DNA of 64,000 nucleotides from Mytilinidion resinicola (GCF_010093595.1 NW_022985446.1:266161-330160); one strand, 5' to 3'. Counted from the stretch's first letter, positions 1 to 11,111 are shown. The notes: a model not told the origin generated them from the sequence alone. Numbers and translations: made by a program.

Positions 1-2059
1 GGTCTGTTGTGGGAGTGTGGTGGATTGCAAAAGACTCCTCGGATGTGTTCATGGGAGGTGTTCAAAATATCATCACCAAAATGCCATGGAGTTGCTGGAG
101 TGGAGTGAAACTCGCGCCGAGGAATACCTCGTGGAGCTTGGAGATATTTCATTGCCGGTTGATGATGTTCGGACTCGGACAATGAAGATGATTCCATTGG
201 TCGAGGACGGTGGATTTTCATGAAGATTAGAAGGTAGTGATGGCTATGTTACGTACCTGGAGATCGATGATGAGTGGCTATGGAAGTAGGCTGTCGAAAA
301 AATAGCTCTTATGGTCGGCATCACTGCCATCAATTGAGTAGCTGGATTCTCCTCCGCTTCATGAACTTCGGGAGATCCGGGTTCGCAGCAAATCATAGCT
401 TCCCAGATTTCATTAGTTGATTCTTCTGCTGCATTTGCACACCCACCATACAGTGGTGTTCCATTGAACGGCCAAGCCGCCGACTAATAAGTGTAGCGCG
501 ACTGTTACTCTTCCTTGTTAGAAATCAAGACTGAAGACCGCGGTAGAAGTTTTATACCCTGGCCCAGCCTGAAGTCATCCGTGTATTCGTGATAAGGAAG
601 GGAAGCATGTGACTAGGAACGCTCAAGCATGATTCGCGGCGCGATCTGAGATTACTTGATGGTAGAGGATTTGATAATTAGCTAGGAATGAGTCTTGGAG
701 ATGATGATGCGAAAGAGCATAGGCATAGCGCCAGGGAAATTTGGGAAGACCGAATTTGAAAGAGCCCTTCCTATTTTCTTACAACTCATCTTTTTAGTTA
801 GCACGGCCCTGGCTACTAGATGTGGTACCACAGCGCTACAGTTCCCAACTCGAGGTCGCTACAGCTGAGAAACAACTCCTGGTTGACCTTCAGGATACAC
901 TTTCTCTGCACGGTTCCGCCGCTTTCTCAATTGAGATTGAGCTGTAGAATATCACTGTGCTACGCTTCAGAGGAGACCCTTGCTCTTTTCAAAGATATCA
1001 CCTACAATCGCTCGAATTTCCGCGGTATCTCGAGGTGCAATCCGACCATTCTGCCCCCGTTAAATTCCAGTTTGACTCGGGTTGCAGCACTACAACCTAG
1101 GGTCAGCAACTCATATGCAGTAACGTATCAGGATAGCATGCTGATACAGGAGGAAGTAACAGGTAGTGCAACAGCAGTGCTGCAGCACGGTATCAGTACT
1201 GTATCAGGAAACAGGATGAATCAAGTAACGCGTCAGGAAGAGATNNNNNNNNNNNNNNNNNNNNNNNNNNNNNNNNNNNNNNNNNNNNNNNNNNCGAGCT
1301 AGACACCCATAGAAATCAGAGTTCACATCAATTTCAACCTGAGTGTTTGAGATGGTGGCAATACATCCGGAAATTGATTGAGGTCCTGTGCTATAGCTCT
1401 AAATTATCGAAGAACGTCTCCGCTAGCTGGAACTGGAGGAAATCGCGACTTGGACGAATGCGACATGAATGGCTACGAGTGTTTGAGATAACAAGACGCA
1501 TTGGTGACCATACTGCTCCTTTTTCGGTCAAATGCCGAGGGACATAATGGTTTCAGAACGCAACTTCCCCCTAATAGTGAATTACGACCTCTAAGAAGCG
1601 CTTGCTTCCCTGAAATACACATTACGGAATGCACAACAGCGATACTAGAATAGAGTTGTCAGAATGAAAAATGGAGTCAGGAGCTATCTAAGAGGACAGT
1701 ATCGTGGGAAGGACGTGGCCGAAGTTCGAATTGATGTTTCTAGTTCGGGAACAGTGGGACCCCTTGGCATGATTATGGATAGTTAAATTGTGCTATTATA
1801 CTCTGAATTGTATCGATTGAGACTGCTCAACAGTTTGGAGCATATGATAAGAGAATATGTCCTTGCGCGTGGGCATGCCGTTAAGGGCCATGTGATGTCG
1901 CGGTTGGTGCTTGGGCCATGCACTTTACTTCAACCTCGTTCTTGCTTCCTTTCAACTACATACACTCCATTACATCTGAACCTTGCCTATACTCGTTGTC
2001 TGGTCATCGCTTTGCTCGTTGGAAGAAGGGCAGAACGACAACAAGAGCACGCAATTACA
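1..2059. other. No supported gene
   Basis: Short open frames occur on both strands but none shows a recognisable domain, a convincing intron structure or a plausible start context. Around 1120-1240 a GTATCAGGA-like word recurs several times just before the N gap, suggesting low-complexity sequence. I see no RNA gene here. Confidence 0.5.
1245..1294. other. Assembly gap of 50 N
   Basis: Fifty consecutive N characters. An open frame that spans them is an artefact of the gap. Confidence 0.99.
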
Positions 2060-3949
2060 ATGGCTTGCACGCTGGAGCTACCGAATATCAACTTCCAAAT
2101 ATCTGTCAGCATTACCACACCATCCCAGAACCACCCATCTTCATCTCGCTACGCTGTTACATTCATTCAAGATGGAAGCGTAAAACATCGATCAGAGCAC
2201 GTAATTGAAAAGGATTTCCTCTTGAAGCTGCCGAATGAAGTTCTCCTCAACATCTGTGGACGACTCGATCACCAAAGCCTTAAGTCTCTGCGCCTGACGT
2301 CCAAACACTTCGATAAAAATGCCATTATCACGGGTCCGCTCTTTTCAGAAGTCCACTTCTTCCTATTTGAAGAGAGCCTCATGACGTTCATGAACATTGC
2401 AAATACGAACCACTTATGCGCTCTTGTAAGGAAAATTGTATTTCGCGGGGCCGTTGCAAGGGCTTTTGATAATCAGGAAGACTGGGAAAAGAAACGCTGG
2501 GGGTGGGAGTTAGTAGACTCTGGATGGGAGATAGATAAGGATTACCTGTGTCAATTCGGGCTAAGAACCTGTGAAGTGGAGGGATGTAAGAGTTAGTTGG
2601 TCGCATTCGTACCAAGTATGGCATCGCTTTCGCAATACTGACATGACTTTCCAATAGGATGGCATCTAGGAAATGGGTACTCCAGTTTGGACCTCCGTCG
2701 ATACTACGAACGGTACGAGGAACTCCGGTTGCAGTGGCATCAGTTCAATAAATGCATGCGAGCCGCCCATGACAGAAAAGATGGTCATAAGCCGTACAGC
2801 ATCATGGGTCGTATCCTCGACATGTTCACGGAGGCGATTGGTAGATTCCCGAACCTTGAAGCGGTTGTTGTTGCTGGAATACACGACGGCGAGGAATCAT
2901 ATTACTGGTCTGATCACTCCTACGCGCACACTCTTCACCAACAAACCCTTTATGCCCCCATGCATTGGAGGGAAGATCAGCCAGACGGTGGAATCATTCC
3001 AAGGGACGGCACTGACGCTCAAAATCACGACTACTGGTTCGATGCCGTCTCTCAACTGAGCTGTATCTTGACCGCCATCAGCTCAACAACAGCTCGAAAC
3101 CGCGTCACATCCTTGGGGTTTTCGACAATGGGCCAAAACTTTTGGGATCAGAGACATCTTGACGGGGGGGATTTGCAATGTGGCCCACAGCTATCTGAGC
3201 GAGCGAGAGATGGCATTCTCAACACCATGGTCGGGGCGTTCACGAATCTTCGCACTCTTGTGGCACAAGTACACCTAGATTTCAAAGCTGACGAAGGTCG
3301 GACCAATGAGGCCAAGATTGCAGGGTGTCTCGCTCACTTTCTACTACAAGCGACCAGTCTTGAGCATCTGTACCTTTCCTTCGGCGAAGTCTCTCGGGGC
3401 CATCCCCAATTTCCACTACGCGGAAGTTTTTGGGGTGAAGTTAAGGTTGACTTCCTCGCATTAATTCAAGACGTTTCATGGTCTTTTCTGCGGGTGCTGG
3501 AGTTTGACATGATACCTACCACGAGCGAGTCTCTCGTGGGTTTCGTTTTAAAGTTCTCGGCTACTCTCAAGCAACTCTGGATCCAGGATCTTCGCCTCGT
3601 CGGCGATAGAGACACTACTGATGTTATGCTCACTAAAGAGGAGTACTTCTACCGGTCTCAGAGGGAGAGACACCTTCAAGCTTCGCTCCGAGCGGCCCTC
3701 CCTGACACGCGCAACAAAACTGGCGGCAATACCTTCTTACGCGAAAAGTACCAGGACCCAGCAGGCGATTTGGAGGACAAGAGAGGAGCGGATTATACGG
3801 TCTCAGAGGAGAAAGGGACTTTAGGCTACACTTCGACTAGTTCTATCGAATACTACAATAAAAGTCGCCACGATTTCTTCACGAAAATGTCGGAAAGCGG
3901 AATGAGCGGATTATGGGTGGAAAGGGACGGGTGCATTCAGATCAATTAG
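2060..3949 (+). CDS. F-box domain protein
   Basis: Predicted 607-residue protein in two exons (2060-2591 and 2658-3949). The 66-bp intron starts GTTAGT, ends CAATAG and has a CTGAC branch-like site near 2636; other nearby donors would create a stop at the junction, so this pair is preferred. Residues about 53-88 form an F-box: LLKLPNEVLLNIC, then a spacing of Leu and SLKSLRLTSKHF typical of fungal F-box proteins. The remainder is a long Leu- and aromatic-rich region without clear repeats. F-box proteins join substrates to SCF ubiquitin ligases through Skp1. That role here is family knowledge, and no substrate can be inferred. The ATG at 2060 is chosen because upstream in-frame sequence looks non-coding. 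The protein could have lost ligase binding, but the gene appears intact. Confidence 0.8.
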
Positions 3950-4515
3950 CAGTAATTTCCACAAGTGCTATGCTATACTTCCATGCGAGGAACCACGGCT
4001 ATTGTGGACATTCCTCTCATAATTTGAAGGGATTGGGGGATACGGTGCGTATACAAGAAGCGCATTACGTTGTCTATAGGTATGGTGGCTGCAGTCGGCT
4101 CCAAACGCAACCTTTAGTTGTACGGTAGAGCGTTTGACCAATTTCACTAGCTCTTTCATCTTCAAAGATCGCCGCGAAAATGTGTCAGCTCTCTTCAAAA
4201 GCACTTGGATAAATAATTTCTCATTAGGACCTTAGCTTCATTGGACCTCCTAATCATCGTTCTTTTCGTCGCTCTATCCGCCTTCGCATTACTTACTTCT
4301 CTAAAATGCCTAGACACTCATCTCAACTCAACAGAAACACCAAGCCCCTGAACTGTAAGTGTGAGTGCCACAACCATTTTTACCATCGTCCTCATGACCG
4401 TCTCACTTCCACCACACAGGTTCGAATACGTAATATGCTCGCGCCGAGCCTGAGGACACAGCTACACCCGCCTTCTCCATTCATCTACGACACAGGTGCG
4501 GTTCTTGGCATTGGC

Positions 4516-4851
4516 TCACGAGAGCTCTAGTGCAATCTCGAGCGCTTTGATGATGCTGAATGCTTCGGCCCTGTCGGGGTCGACGCGACCTGCGATGCGC
4601 GTTGAGCGCGTCACTTCAGTGGGTAGCGAAAGGCTGCAAGTCGCTCGAGGGAGCATGTACACCACCGCTGCAGCGGTCCTTTGGCCGAGGGATCTGATGG
4701 CGTTGGAGAAGAAGACTTTATGGAAGGGCAAGCGGCATCAGGCATCCGATTTTGCGGGGCGGGTCTTGCGGCCGATACTTATGCTGGGCGTGGGGCTGAG
4801 GGTGAGGAAGAACGTGTAAGAAACGCCGGTGGCAGTGAGATTTCGGCCCAT
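4516..4851 (-). pseudogene. Small ORF of unknown function with in-frame TGA
   Basis: Reading the minus strand from an ATG at 4851 gives 112 codons to a stop at 4516, interrupted once by TGA at 4738-4740 (codon 38). Both sides of the TGA have ordinary, balanced composition: the first part has a hydrophobic YTFFLTL stretch, and the second ends in an Asp-Pro-Asp-Arg plus amphipathic helix (DRAEAFSIIKALEIALEL). The TGA could derive from CGA by one C-to-T change. I do not recognise the family. It may be a decayed gene, or the downstream part may be the remnant of a larger one. The plus strand here is also open but has no coding character. Confidence 0.4.
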
Positions 4852-6388
4852 AGCTCTAGATCATCTTGGGCTTCGTGTTGGGGAAGCGGAGCGTGCGATT
4901 TAATTAGGAATGGTAGTAATAGAACCGACAATCGGGTTAGTGGCTTCTAAGGGTTTGTAAAGAATGTCAGGGTGTGGAGTTGTGCGAGCGGTTCATGATA
5001 GGGATTTTCGTGACTAGCCCACGATTTAGAACACACATGCAAATTGCTCTTCTTTCCTACGGAAGGATCAGAAATGACCTGTGTTCCTCTAAATCAACAT
5101 CGGCTCCTTTTAATATTCTCCTTAGGTGAGAGTTTTCGGTCAACCAACCACGGCCGATTCCTAGTTAGTAGAACTCGATGTTAGTCACGTGCCATCCAGT
5201 TGACTTCGTGGAGACTCTCTTTCTTTGGCCTATAAATCCATCTGACGGCGAAATCCTAGCTTCTCATGAGCTCCTACTATCGAAATCAAAACCGGAGATT
5301 CTGATCGCTCATGGTGCGGTCGTTGGAGACGGTGGCTTGCAAAATGTAGCTCGATGAACCTGCCATGGAAGGCGAAGCAAATAGAGGACGAAGGTGCAGC
5401 ATGGAGATTGGAGACAAATGTAGGAGAAACGATGATGACAGCTAGAATCATTAGCTTAAGATGGACACAATAGATAGAAAGCTACAATTTTCATTAGCTC
5501 TTCCACAAGAAGACGACGTATCCCTACTTCATGTCTTCGGTATGATTAGAATATCTGGATGATTTCGACGGCTTAATGATTTCGTGGCGCTGAACATCAC
5601 CACTGCCAATGTGATATCCGATATTCCACCAAAGGCTCCATCGCATGCTTCCGAGCGCAATTTCAACCTCCCTCTTGGAAAAGATTGCCATGAAGGGTGC
5701 GTCTGGACTTGGTTTGACCCGGAAGATCCTATAGACGAGTTCGGGGAATGATTTTGAAGCTTCAGGGCGCAAGGCCATAGTGAAACCGCAGACCCCATTC
5801 TTGATACCCCACTTGATTCTCTTTTCTGTTCGGAAACCAAAGACGGATCTCATACGTGAGATTTTATACTCCAGCCAAGCTCTTTCATGTGATTACAATG
5901 ATAGGCGACCAGAGTAGGCATGCTGACAGGATTGTAGGACGGAATCGTGTTCCGTTCTAGGTAGCAATAGGAGATAGAGGGTAATAATAAGAGTGACGAG
6001 GTGATTCCACGTGTGCCCGTAGTTTCGTTCTAGATTCACAGCTCCTTGGGTTCAGATGGCCTCTCACAGCTCGTGATTGAGGACATTGGGATAGAAGTGT
6101 GGTGTTGACCTCGGCAAGTTCGGTGGCTGGGGGGTCACGTGGATGGCTGGATCCGTGTGTTGTGGCTAGCTGACAACACTGCGACCTCGACTCCATCACA
6201 AAACACCCCTGGTTGATGCTCTCCCGCACTCCAGCACATCCATCCCATCAACCGCGGCGCTCTCTCCCCTCGACCCGGCTTCCACCTCGAGGAGGACCAA
6301 TTGCACTCCGATCAATCGCGCGTCGCGACTTTCTTAGGAGCTCTTCCGCCCAGAACACCACCCCCAGCCCCCTCAAAGATCCACCACT
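4852..6388. other. Mostly non-coding stretch
   Basis: Apart from the weak minus-strand ORF at 5524-5853, I see no supported gene. The 3' end acts as the promoter region of the gene starting at 6389. A 73-codon minus-strand ORF at 5230-5451 begins with a hydrophobic stretch but has no other support. Confidence 0.5.
5524..5853 (-). CDS. Hypothetical 109-residue protein
   Basis: Single-exon ORF on the minus strand from ATG at 5853. Composition is protein-like, with a Trp- and hydrophobic-rich segment near residues 70-85, but there is no known motif, signal peptide or clear membrane helix. It lies alone between the broken ORF at 4516-4851 and the gene starting at 6389. A second overlapping minus-strand frame (5529-5840) is a shadow. 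It could be a lineage-specific small gene, part of a larger unrecognised gene, or chance. Confidence 0.3.
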   Translation of the reverse strand: MRSVFGFRTEKRIKWGIKNGVCGFTMALRPEASKSFPELVYRIFRVKPSPDAPFMAIFSKREVEIALGSMRWSLWWNIGYHIGSGDVQRHEIIKPSKSSRYSNHTEDMK

Positions 6389-7412
6389 ATGGCGAAAGGC
6401 AAAGGGCTCTTCGCCGCCATCGGCGCCGGCACCGCCATCTCCGCCATAGCGGGCACCTACAAGCTTTCCGAATTTCTGGTCCGAGCCAAGAAGCTCCACG
6501 AAGTCGGCCGCGAGAACGAGGTCTTCATGCGCCTGGTCCGCCGCGTGAACGAAGACCTCGGGGAGACGCGCCGCCTTGTCCAGCTCGAGGAGGTCGAATA
6601 CGCCCTCTCCACCGCGCCCGAGAAGGTCGCCTGGATCAACTCCGTCATGAAGAGCACGCGGGGCGCGCTGGAGCGCATGATGCCGCTCGTCGAGCCCGTC
6701 GCGGCGGATACCGAGGGCGGCCATCATGTGGGGCTCAGGCATCGCATGAAGTGGGTGCTGGATACGAAGGAGAGGCTGGTCAACCATAACTTGGAGCTCG
6801 TGGCGTGCCATAATAGCTTGACGCAGGTGTTGGGGTTCTTGGCGGCTATGGAGCCGTTGGCGTGCTGTGTGGCGGAGAAGAAGGGGAAGCAGCAGCAACA
6901 ACAACAGCAGCAGCAGCAGCAGAGGACGGTGACGAGGGAGATTGATGTGGAGTTTGACAAGAAGAGGGGTGGGCACAAGGATCTTCAATTCGAGAGGAGG
7001 CATCAGGGGCCGCCGAGGGAGATTCGCTATCAAGCAGAGGTCAGAAGGGAGGGTCCGCAGGGTCCGCCGCAAGACTTCCAATACCAGGCGGACATTAGAC
7101 GTGGAGGCCCTCCACAGAACTTCGGTCCTCCTCCACAGGACTTCGGACCTCCACAGGACTTCCGCTATGAGAGGGAGCTCAGACGCGAGGGTGGGCGCCC
7201 CGAGTTCCAGTACAGAGCAGAGGTCCGAAGAAATGGCGGTGGCCAGGAAGAGTGGATTGAGGAGAGAGAGGTAAGGATGGACCAATTCTGTTCTCACAAT
7301 GACCAATACGCTAATTCGATGCCAACAGGTCCGTCGCGATCAGAAGCCCTACTACACTCCCGATCCCCGTGATGTCCCTCGCATGACTACCTGGCCGCGA
7401 AGTCGTCTTTGA
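6389..7412 (+). CDS. Repeat protein with polyglutamine tract, unknown function
   Basis: Predicted 321-residue protein in two exons (6389-7270, 7329-7412). The 58-bp intron (GTAAGG...ACAG, GCTAAT branch) is needed for a natural C-terminus; reading through adds an unrelated tail. Residues 7-24 are small and hydrophobic (a Gly/Ala-rich possible membrane or lipid-binding segment), followed by a helical region with many charged residues (about 30-165), a tract of eleven Gln, and then a Pro/Gly/Arg-rich tail. The tail contains at least four copies of a short pattern, aromatic-x-Tyr-x-x-Glu/Asp-hydrophobic-Arg-Arg (QYQADIRR, RYERELRR, QYRAEVRR, RYQAEVRR). I do not recognise the family. The polyglutamine is encoded mostly by CAG/CAA and could vary in length between strains. 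An antisense ORF of 352 codons over the same region is a composition artefact. Confidence 0.7.
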
Positions 7413-8026
7413 AGCAGTCAAACGCATTGTCCACGGCAGTGATACTTAGGAAGATATGGAGGTTTGTTTTTGTATGTTATTTGGGAATGGAACATCAGTG
7501 CAAAATGCCGTCGAGCTCTTGATTCGTGCGTTTTGCAATTACTTGGATTTTCGCCAGAACTTTGGTTGATTTGCCGCAATGGTTTGTTGCTGGATCACCT
7601 AATCATGCTCAAGTTTGTAGATCCTTTATCCGTGGTACTTCTACGCGAAATTCACTCCTTTTGTCCATAGTCTCTTCTTTAGTCAATACGATACCCGATG
7701 ATCCCATGACTTCTTTAGTATACTCCCTTCTTTTCGCTCCCATTTTCATTTTCATTTGTAAACATAGCTCACGTTAGTCACTTTTACATCGTCACGTCAA
7801 TTTGGGTCAAAGAAATTTGGGGAAAGGTTTTGTATTGTGAGGACCCCAGCAGTTCACCTGCTAAGGAAATGTGTGTTAAGGAAAGCTGCTGGACCATTAA
7901 TCAACAGCAGCCAAGATATCTGTCAAACTGCGGATGTACTATTCCGAGCTATCGTCTGAAATCAAGACTTTGGGAAAGTCATGAGGAGCGTCTCTTCGAC
8001 ACTCACCGGGATGGATCTACTACTCA
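7413..8026. other. Convergent intergenic region
   Basis: Lies between the 3' ends of the genes at 6389-7412 and 8027-8872. It is T-rich and I see no gene or clear terminator structure. Confidence 0.5.
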
Positions 8027-8872
8027 TCAATCCGATTCATCGCCAGAACAATCACAGTAATCGAAGCTAGATCGCCTGGGCCGCCTGGAACGATACCCTC
8101 GCTCGCTACCGGCATACCCAGAACCGAAACTAGAGCGTCGCTCAGAGCCGAACCGACTCCTAGACTCTGTGGGGTAATATTCATCGTGGCTATAGCTCAC
8201 TGTGAGCCCGGACAATCCGATTTCCACGTGGTAGCCTTCATCGCCGTAGCTGCTTGTCGTGGGAGAGCGAGTGATCACGCCGTAGCTGCATGTCGTGGGG
8301 GCGCGAGCGGTCATGCCGTAGCTGCTTGTCGTAGGAGAGCGAGTGGCCACGCCGTAGCTGCGTGTCGTAGGGGCGCGAGTGGTCACGCCGTAGCTGCGTG
8401 TCGTGGGAGCGCGAGTGGTCAGACTGTAGCTGTTCGTCGTGGGAGCGCGAGTCGTCACGCCGTAGCTGCTTGTCGTGGGAGCACGAGTGGTCCTACCAAT
8501 ACTGGATGAAGGTTGGTATCGGTCGCTGCGAGAGTCATCGAAGGTAGTTCGACCCCGCTGGCTGTCATGGCCTGACTGGTGTGATCGCGATTGGGATCGT
8601 GGTGTCCGAGTCGACGGGCGTAACATCGAGAAGCTCTGGGAGTTGGAGTGATGCGGCCGGGAACGGCTCTGGGACTCGGAGCTCTGGTGGTGCGAGCGGG
8701 ATGCTTCACGCCTCGTATCTTGGGAATAGGATGATGATGAAGGCGCAGCACGTCGCTCTGGTCGAGGCGCCGGCGAGCCCGGGATGATTGGGCGGGCGGG
8801 CGTGAAGTTGCGTACGTCGTGGCAGCGCGTTGCTCTATCGGCCGCTGAACTATTGAGGTAGTTGAGAGGCAT
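8027..8872 (-). CDS. Ser/Thr/Arg-rich protein with seven 12-residue repeats
   Basis: Single-exon gene of 281 residues from ATG at 8872. That start is chosen because the protein then begins MPLNYL, exactly like the next gene at 9690-11111. Residues 1-28 hold the shared leader, including a V-R-N-F-T-P-A-R stretch. The middle is low-complexity (Ser, Arg, His, Gln). Residues 127-210 are seven tandem copies of a 12-residue unit of the form x-T-R-x-P-T-T-x-S-Y-G, and the C-terminus is Ser/Arg-rich ending in an acidic Cys-Asp-Cys-containing tail. No enzymatic motif is visible. It is probably an intrinsically disordered protein related by duplication of its leader to the RING protein beside it. The ORF extends upstream to 9088, but that extension is low-complexity His/Asn-rich and probably untranslated. 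Confidence 0.65.
   Translation of the reverse strand: MPLNYLNSSAADRATRCHDVRNFTPARPIIPGSPAPRPERRAAPSSSSYSQDTRREASRSHHQSSESQSRSRPHHSNSQSFSMLRPSTRTPRSQSRSHQSGHDSQRGRTTFDDSRSDRYQPSSSIGRTTRAPTTSSYGVTTRAPTTNSYSLTTRAPTTRSYGVTTRAPTTRSYGVATRSPTTSSYGMTARAPTTCSYGVITRSPTTSSYGDEGYHVEIGLSGLTVSYSHDEYYPTESRSRFGSERRSSFGSGYAGSERGYRSRRPRRSSFDYCDCSGDESD
8243..8494 (-). repeat. Seven tandem 36-bp coding repeats
   Basis: Seven in-frame 36-bp units encode the x-T-R-x-P-T-T-x-S-Y-G motif. Variation between units is modest and keeps the frame, as in a coding minisatellite. Confidence 0.9.
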
Positions 8873-9689
8873 GGTTAGATGACCGTGTTTGTGAGTGTGG
8901 TTGTGGTTGTGGTTGGGATTGTGGGGTTTGGGTTTGGGAAGCGGAGATCTGTTGGGAAGTGCTTTGCAATTGTGGGTGTAAGTGGACTTCTGAAGATTGG
9001 TGACGAGAAAGACTATTAACGTGAATTTAGGCAGGGTTTTATATGGTTGCGATGCGGGTCTTTGGAGGGAGTTGTTCAGGTGGAACAACGGGGTTGTGAG
9101 GGTTGCGTATTGTGAAGATGGTGAACAATCTGGAACGCATTCTTCAAGAAGAGTAGTTTAAGGGAAATGGAAACGTATATTGTAAGTCAACAATGAGTAC
9201 TGCCATTGAGTAGCGGAACGATGCGGTGCTATAGGTCTTGAATCGTTGCAAGATCTCCTCCTAACGTATGCAGGAATCGATATCGCCACCTACGAAGCTG
9301 TCAAGTCCTCACATCAATTACTATCTTACGAACTACAGTTGCTTTCACGGTCGCATCACGATCAAGGCGAAATAAGTTTTGGTAAAGGTTTTTCATTGGT
9401 TTAAGGAGGATATCAACTAGCCTATGAGAATTTGCTAATTTCTGGCGCCGAATATCAGCGCCAGAGCAGTAGGCTAACCCGCGAAAATGGGAGATTTTGA
9501 AGAGATGATTGAAAGGAACGAGCCATCAAGGCTCATTCCTATTGGTTAGGAAAGAATGAAGGACGGTACGATTCCTAGCCCTATTTTAGGGCTTAGTCTT
9601 CGCAGGGAAACGCCAAAGTCCCGCGGCTATAACCGTGCTCTGTTGCCAGTGCAATGGTAGGGCCAGCGGTCCTAGCCAAGCTAGCGAAA
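8873..9689. other. Upstream region of the 12-residue-repeat gene
   Basis: No gene is supported. It contains the promoter of the minus-strand gene at 8027-8872 and the 3' flank of the RING gene. Confidence 0.5.
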
Positions 9690-11111
9690 CTAAGAACGAT
9701 AATCCGGGACTACGATCGAATCGCCACTATAGTCAAAGATGAATCCTTCTTCACCAAAGATCTCGACCAATTCCTTGCCTTCTGCAAGCAGGAATCGTTT
9801 CTTGGCGGCATCCGGCTCTGTCCTATACCAGTCCTTTTCCGCATTCTTCTGAGCTCTATAACGATCGATCCACGAAGCGCCCAATGTTGCATTCTCTCCT
9901 CCAGCGTCTTCGCGGACGAGGATCTTATCTTCATAGCGAAACTGGAGAGCCTTTTGGCCAAATTTGGCGACAAGCGCTTTCCCTTCTGCCAACATCTCGC
10001 CATATGGTGGTGGCCTTCGCCATTGCGCTGAGACTTCAGACTCGCGCCCTCGATGTCGTAGCAAGCAAGCACGTTCGTGCCCGCGCTGGGTCTCAAGCCG
10101 CCTATCCCATTCTGGACCACCTGATATGGTGGGCGTAGAATCAGTAACTCTATGACGATGTTCGGGAGCTTCTGGATCTATGATCTCGTCGCCATCATAG
10201 TTGAAGACAAGGACAGAAGGATCATTGAAGTGGCGAATCAGATCCTTGCCTTCTTGGAGAAGTCGACGCTTTTTAGCCGCGTCTGGGATAGGTCGCCATT
10301 TCGCAGGGATCTCATTCATACGGCCAACAGCCCGATACCACATAGCGCGCTCTTCACAAAGCTGGTGCTCAAGCCGCTTCTCCCACGCCGGAGTCGACCT
10401 CGGTCGATCTAGCTGGGCCCTAGACACCTCAATGCCGTGCTCTTGTCGCAGCCATTCTTCCTCCGGCACGATGCCGTCCAAATTCGCTCGGCTTTGCTTG
10501 ACAGCGTTTGGATCTAAGGAAAAAAGGGTGCACCTTCCTGTAGGGCAGAGATTTGAGGTCTCTCGCTGGCTTCGGAACCAGATGATTATACATTCGCGGC
10601 CGAATACGTGCTTGCAATGGCGGTTAGTGTTGACGGTGACCGCCTTGTGCGTTCCCATATCGAATTCGTTGGTGCATATTATGCAAGTCTCTCCCGACTT
10701 GACGTAGGTGGGAACGAGATGGTTCCGAATTGTTGTTTCCAGGTCGGGCAAGCTGCGGGTCGTAGTATGGGTATGACCCCGTGGCGCAGAGCTGCGTGTT
10801 GTGGTATGGGTGTGACCCCGTGGCGCAGAGCTGTGCGTGGTCGTTCGATGCCGACCATCATCGTCTCGCATGGAACGATCGTGTCTAGATTGGCGTTTAG
10901 TCGTGCCTCGCGAGGAGCCCCCGCGGCTAGGCTCTAGTGATAGTGCGTCGAAGCCCCAAGTGGGGTCGTCTTGCTGTCTAGATGCTGGGGACTCGTTTTG
11001 AGGCCGAGAAGACCCGCCTGGTAAATTTGTTCGGGCTGGCGTGAACTCGCGGACCTCGCGTCGTCGAGACGCAGGAGCTCCGGAGCCCGGGCCTAAGTAA
11101 TTGAGTGGCAT
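9690..11111 (-). CDS. Variant RING-finger protein with triplicated C-terminal module
   Basis: Single-exon gene, 473 residues from ATG at 11111, chosen because the protein then begins MPLNYL like its neighbour. Residues 1-27 are the shared leader, ending V-R-E-F-T-P-A-R. Residues about 90-120 carry short repeats (S-S-A-P-R-G-H-T). Residues 143-194 look like a RING finger: C143-x2-C146, C166-x-H168, C174, then C189 and C194. The residue after the HVF segment is Gly instead of Cys/His and the last cysteines are spaced four apart, so zinc binding may be atypical. After it come three related modules at about 242-311, 334-399 and 413-468, each with an opening Trp, an EGK-x-L helix and a closing F-x-Y-x-x-D/K-x-I strand. 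RING proteins usually act as E3 ubiquitin ligases; that activity here is inferred. The C-terminal module is not one I recognise. Confidence 0.75.
   Translation of the reverse strand: MPLNYLGPGSGAPASRRREVREFTPARTNLPGGSSRPQNESPASRQQDDPTWGFDALSLEPSRGGSSRGTTKRQSRHDRSMRDDDGRHRTTTHSSAPRGHTHTTTRSSAPRGHTHTTTRSLPDLETTIRNHLVPTYVKSGETCIICTNEFDMGTHKAVTVNTNRHCKHVFGRECIIIWFRSQRETSNLCPTGRCTLFSLDPNAVKQSRANLDGIVPEEEWLRQEHGIEVSRAQLDRPRSTPAWEKRLEHQLCEERAMWYRAVGRMNEIPAKWRPIPDAAKKRRLLQEGKDLIRHFNDPSVLVFNYDGDEIIDPEAPEHRHRVTDSTPTISGGPEWDRRLETQRGHERACLLRHRGRESEVSAQWRRPPPYGEMLAEGKALVAKFGQKALQFRYEDKILVREDAGGENATLGASWIDRYRAQKNAEKDWYRTEPDAAKKRFLLAEGKELVEIFGEEGFIFDYSGDSIVVPDYRS

Noticed and set aside
6248..7306. 352-codon minus-strand ORF, Leu-rich
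   Set aside because: It is antisense to the polyglutamine gene; its long Leu run is the reverse reading of the CAG repeat, and it lacks its own domain or splice evidence.
8186..8509. Plus-strand repetitive ORF and possible CRISPR-like array
   Set aside because: The 36-bp units are contiguous, with no unique spacers, and code in frame on the minus strand. This is a coding minisatellite in a eukaryotic gene.
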